Assembly (NCBI GenBank): GCA_046294845.1
Contig: JBKBNU010000003.1
Span: 1-57,192 of the forward strand
DNA: 57,192 nucleotides
Direction of reading: 5' to 3'
DNA from: Micavibrio_C sp046294845
Lineage (GTDB): Bacteria > Pseudomonadota > Alphaproteobacteria > Micavibrionales > Micavibrionaceae
Below, piece by piece: positions 54,380 through 57,192 of the stretch; the first letter of the stretch is position 1, and every line of letters starts with the position of its first letter. The notes beneath the pieces were generated by a model. It ran no database searches and had not been told where the DNA came from. It saw nothing but the letters and a program-made list of their open reading frames with translations. The translations under genes and the position numbers were made by a program.

Positions 54380-54442
54380 AAGAGAAAAAAGAAAAGCGTC
54401 CTGCGAGAGCAGGCCCACAGAGCGCTTTCTAATAACCCTGTC

Positions 54443-55114
54443 TTAATTTTCGCTAAACATTCTGCGATGTTCTTTTGAAAATTTTATCGCGGCGGGAGTC
54501 CATGCCGACTCAAACAATTCCATGCTAAGAGTATTCCTGCGCTCAACGAGCGCGGGGATTCCTCTGAAAACAAGCTGAAGAAAACACATATGATAACAAA
54601 TCTGGCTAATATCCTGAGCGCATACCAACATATGGTTTGCTGGATCAAACCCCATCTTTTCTAGCGTGTTAGCCACTGCCAGGATCATCCCTCCTGATCC
54701 AGAAGTTGGCTCATTAAAGGTGATGTAGCCCTTTTCCTTTATGATCGTTCCCGCATCATTCAAGGTAATCTGCGCCATCAGCTGAGATATTTCTATGGGT
54801 GTAAAAAACTGGCCCTGAGATGCGTTTAAAGCACCGATCTCTGTGGCGGCAACGCCAAGAAAATCTGCCTTATCCTGCTCCACGCCCTGCCATACCATGC
54901 CCAGAAGCCTTGGATAAGCGCGTATAGCGTCTTTATCGCTATAGGTCGAAACAATCTGCATGTAACGCTTTTCGAGTTCGTCTGCTTTGTCCATGCTGGT
55001 AGTCAGTCTTGCGTAAGCGCAGTAACCGAGTTCACAAAAATCCCGAAATTTCTCTTGGGTAGATTTAGAGTGATCGAGTGATGAGAGGTCTTTAACAAAT
55101 TCCTTAATGGACAT
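54443..55114 (-). CDS. N6-adenine-methylase-fold protein without motif IV
   Basis: A 223-residue protein with SAM-binding motif I in FNEPTSGSGGMILA and the preceding GQFFTP segment, as in HsdM-type methylases. The catalytic NPPY/DPPF motif is absent; where it should follow the chain reads LVERRNTLSMELFESAW and then ends. It is therefore either a non-catalytic SAM-fold regulator or an enzyme with a divergent site. It lies between ParB and ArdC. Confidence 0.7.
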   Translation of the reverse strand: MSIKEFVKDLSSLDHSKSTQEKFRDFCELGYCAYARLTTSMDKADELEKRYMQIVSTYSDKDAIRAYPRLLGMVWQGVEQDKADFLGVAATEIGALNASQGQFFTPIEISQLMAQITLNDAGTIIKEKGYITFNEPTSGSGGMILAVANTLEKMGFDPANHMLVCAQDISQICYHMCFLQLVFRGIPALVERRNTLSMELFESAWTPAAIKFSKEHRRMFSEN

Positions 55115-55153
55115 TTGTATCTCCGTAGGTGGGAATGGATGTGGGGGAGGGGC

Positions 55154-55185
55154 TTATTACCCGCGCAAAACTGCGCGGGTAATAA
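55154..55185 (-). terminator. Strong hairpin after the parB gene
   Basis: TTATTACCCGCGC (55154-55166) pairs perfectly over 13 bases with GCGCGGGTAATAA (55173-55185). It stands between the parB stop and the methylase-fold gene start. There is no long T-run. Confidence 0.6.
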
Positions 55186-55201
55186 TTGCTAGATGGATTT
55201 G

Positions 55202-56932
55202 TTATTCATCATCCGGCTCGGAATAGTCTTCGTCTTCATAAGATTCTTCCGGTTCCTGAATACCTTTGCCGTCAGGGTCGATTGCCGGGAACTGCATGGC
55301 TTCGGGGAGCCAGTTCTGGGCCTTTACCTCTGCATCCGTTGGTTTCTTTGCCTTTTTTGCCTTGGATAAATACTTTGTTAAGCGTCCTACCAGATCACCC
55401 TTCTTGTATTCAGCAGCACTGGCGAGGGTTTCAGAGGCACCGGATTCATTCATAATCTGTTGCAGTTGCACCTTGTTACGGCGTTTTAAGAAACCTTCGT
55501 CTGCCGTCCAGTAATCACGCATATCTACGCCCAGATCTTTGGCTATGCGGTTAAACAGGCTGGCTTCATAGGTATCGAGCCTGTCTACATTCTGCTGGCC
55601 GAACTCCCACGCTTCCAGAACCGTGAGAATTCTCTCAAGATGAGCATCATCGAGGTTTTGAATAGCGTCATAGGCGGTCACTTGAGAGGTACGGAATAGA
55701 GAACCAAGATCGCGCCATGTCGTTTCTTCCCCTGCTTCATCGAGTAAACCGAGAAGATTTCTGGCTTCTTCATTGATGCTAACGAGGGCAGGGGGGGTTG
55801 TGCCCTCCTTCTCAAAATATCCAAGGCACTCATGGCTTTTGAACCCTGTCAGTTTATTGCATACGGCAAGTTCCTTGGCCTTCCGGGGGTTAGCAAGAAG
55901 TGCTGCCTGAACAGCAAGGCTCTTGTGCATCCCCATGTAACGGCGAAGCGGCGCGGGGTATGTGTCTCTCGGCTTTGTTTTCAAGCTTTGTGTGGTTGCC
56001 CTGTCTGCCCTTGTTTTGGTCAATCCTTCGTGGATTTCGACAGAACCGGCATTTTTGAAAAAGACGACAACGCCACCCTTTTCGCCTTCGGCTGCTTTGC
56101 CGTACTCCCATGACTGGAAAGAGTAACCTTCGTCAAATTCTGCCCATTCATGCGAGGTCTTGTAGCGTTCGACCAAAGCAATGGCTGCTTGTTTTTGCAA
56201 CTCGTAAAACTGCTCAACATCATTAAAGTAGGTGGCATCTTCTTCTGCCAGAAGGTCTTTGGTGAAACTCCCGGTGTAGAGATCTTGCGCGAAAATAGCC
56301 TGCGCCAATGTTGGCAGTTCACCGATCAACCTGTCCTTGATGTCCTCGGCGGTGGTGTAATGACCGCTGATAACATCTTCAACAAGATCGGTTTGCTCAT
56401 CATGGCTGCCAAGGCTAAGGGCTTCGGCTTGCGAGAGGGTGATTTTACCTTCCGAAAGTGCGTCCTTTACAGACTGGCACAAACCAATCAAGACAAGGCG
56501 GCGGCGGATAGTAGAGATAGCCAGTCCGGTTTGTGCCACAATATCATCGATTTTCTCGCCATTTTGAACCAAGGCGGCAAGGGCAGCGGCTTCTTCCAGC
56601 GGTGGCAAATTCTCCCGCTGTACGTTCTCGACCGTAGCAATTCTTAATATTTCATCTTCTGTAAGGTCTTCCCTGATCTCCACGGGGATTTGATAATCAT
56701 CTCCCAGATCGCCTGTCTTCTGGAGCATTTGAAGGGCGCGAAACCGCCGTTCGCCACTGATGATCTGAAATTTTTTGGCTTTGCCTTTTGGTTTGAAAAC
56801 CACAAGGTTTTGCAAAAGCCCATCTGTCTTGATGCTCTGCGCCAGACCAGCGATTGATTCATCATTGAAGGTCTTTCTAGGATTTTCTGCAGATGCTTGT
56901 AGTTGAGCCAGTGATAAAGTTTGGAGAGTCAT
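55202..56932 (-). CDS. parB: Large ParB/RepB/Spo0J-family protein
   Basis: A 576-residue protein. The N-terminal ParB domain carries SGERRFRALQ near residues 58-67, followed by a helix-turn-helix (KIDDIVAQTGLAISTIRRRL). The long C-terminal half is of the plasmid type, with an acidic tail (YEDEDYSEPDDE). No ParA is adjacent. Large solitary ParB-like proteins of this kind occur on many alphaproteobacterial plasmids and may regulate genes rather than segregate DNA. The leader upstream carries a family A element and, across the contig junction, a family C element. Confidence 0.85.
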   Translation of the reverse strand: MTLQTLSLAQLQASAENPRKTFNDESIAGLAQSIKTDGLLQNLVVFKPKGKAKKFQIISGERRFRALQMLQKTGDLGDDYQIPVEIREDLTEDEILRIATVENVQRENLPPLEEAAALAALVQNGEKIDDIVAQTGLAISTIRRRLVLIGLCQSVKDALSEGKITLSQAEALSLGSHDEQTDLVEDVISGHYTTAEDIKDRLIGELPTLAQAIFAQDLYTGSFTKDLLAEEDATYFNDVEQFYELQKQAAIALVERYKTSHEWAEFDEGYSFQSWEYGKAAEGEKGGVVVFFKNAGSVEIHEGLTKTRADRATTQSLKTKPRDTYPAPLRRYMGMHKSLAVQAALLANPRKAKELAVCNKLTGFKSHECLGYFEKEGTTPPALVSINEEARNLLGLLDEAGEETTWRDLGSLFRTSQVTAYDAIQNLDDAHLERILTVLEAWEFGQQNVDRLDTYEASLFNRIAKDLGVDMRDYWTADEGFLKRRNKVQLQQIMNESGASETLASAAEYKKGDLVGRLTKYLSKAKKAKKPTDAEVKAQNWLPEAMQFPAIDPDGKGIQEPEESYEDEDYSEPDDE

Positions 56933-57019
56933 GATCGTTTCCTTTTTGCTGTAGGTTCAAAGTGCGGGTTGCACTTCTTTTCCCACCAGCCGCAACGCGG
57001 CGTTTTCAGCGGGGAGGAA

Positions 57020-57134
57020 TTTTTCAAGAGCCGGACGCGCCGGAGGGGTATCACCCGTCTGCACAAGCGAAGCGCGGAAGATGGGGATACCGGCGCGGGA
57101 GCGCGTCAGCGACCCGAAGGGGGTTCTTGAAAAA
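57020..57134 (-). ncRNA. Structured element, family A, copy 2 (parB leader)
   Basis: The closing stem TTTTTCAAGA (57020-57029) pairs with TCTTGAAAAA (57125-57134). The inner stem GCGCCGG (57037-57043) pairs with CCGGCGC (57090-57096). The 46-base core between them matches that of the ardC leader element apart from three single-base gaps. It lies 87 bases before the parB start on the same strand sense. Positions beyond 57071 repeat 1-63. Confidence 0.6.
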
Positions 57135-57192
57135 GGGCCCGAAGGGGGCCTTCTTATGCGTGAAGGATCGTGACCCGTATGGGCCGAAACCC
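57072..57192. repeat. Terminal overlap of circular contig (right copy)
   Basis: Exact second copy of bases 1-121. It should be counted once. It carries the end of one structured element (57020-57134) and the start of another (equivalent to 87-208). Confidence 0.95.

Noticed and set aside
54236..54418. 60-codon frame upstream of ardC
   Set aside because: It coincides with the family A structured element, whose paired stems and core explain the sequence better; the frame is not kept in the second copy.
1..57192. CRISPR arrays, tRNA and rRNA genes
   Set aside because: No regularly spaced direct repeats, cloverleaf with CCA-like end, or rRNA core sequence was noticed; a tRNAscan or CRISPR search would settle it.

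Overview
This window is a closed circular replicon, most likely a plasmid from an alphaproteobacterium. The first 121 bases recur exactly as the last 121 bases (57072-57192), so the contig overlaps itself and the circle is about 57,071 bp. The alphaproteobacterial call rests on a RepC-type initiator, a MOBP relaxase with a DUF3363-like C-terminus, a VirB/VirD4 type IV secretion system, and a plasmid core (ArdC, DUF6876-like, TOPRIM primase, large ParB) of a kind common on alphaproteobacterial plasmids. A kinase with a eukaryote-like N-terminal domain and a cyclodipeptide synthase hint, by inference only, at a host that lives with protists or algae.

Layout. 0.3-2.3 kb: an AbiE toxin-antitoxin operon with a visible promoter and operator. 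2.4-5.4 kb: a secreted nuclease, RepC, a probable origin with DnaA boxes, and a coiled-coil DNA-binding protein. 5.6-12.3 kb: a two-gene defence operon (PHP-SMC-like ATPase plus a fused restriction-methylation enzyme), followed by an IS30-family element. 13.7-31.2 kb: a cargo island. Its centre is a run of 12 minus-strand genes (RF3, HelD-like helicase, divergent GroEL, several small unknown proteins, two methyltransferase-like proteins, a metallo-hydrolase), flanked by DksA/TraR, MFS, Nudix, universal stress protein, SulP and the UMP-CMP-kinase-like fusion. 31.4-46.4 kb: accessory genes, a cyclodipeptide synthase with its own regulator, then virB2-virB11 and virD4 in order. 46.4-50.8 kb: relaxase, accessory protein, a parS-like site, primase. 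51.3-56.9 kb: ParA with a small partner, ArdC, a methylase-fold protein and ParB.

How it fits together: RepC and the origin region copy the plasmid, ParA/ParB and AbiE keep it, VirB/VirD4 and the relaxase move it, and ArdC may protect it on entry. The cargo joins an anti-phage operon to a set that looks aimed at keeping transcription, translation and protein folding working under stress.

The most novel signals are: (1) two families of structured intergenic elements, each present twice, whose stems are kept by compensatory changes while the stem sequence differs; (2) the chaperonin/HelD/RF3 operon, containing a small-protein family present both as one fused gene and as two separate genes; (3) an XYP-type cyclodipeptide synthase overlapping its regulator; (4) a UMP-CMP-kinase-like domain behind an N-terminal domain I know mainly from protists. 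No tRNA, rRNA or CRISPR array was seen.
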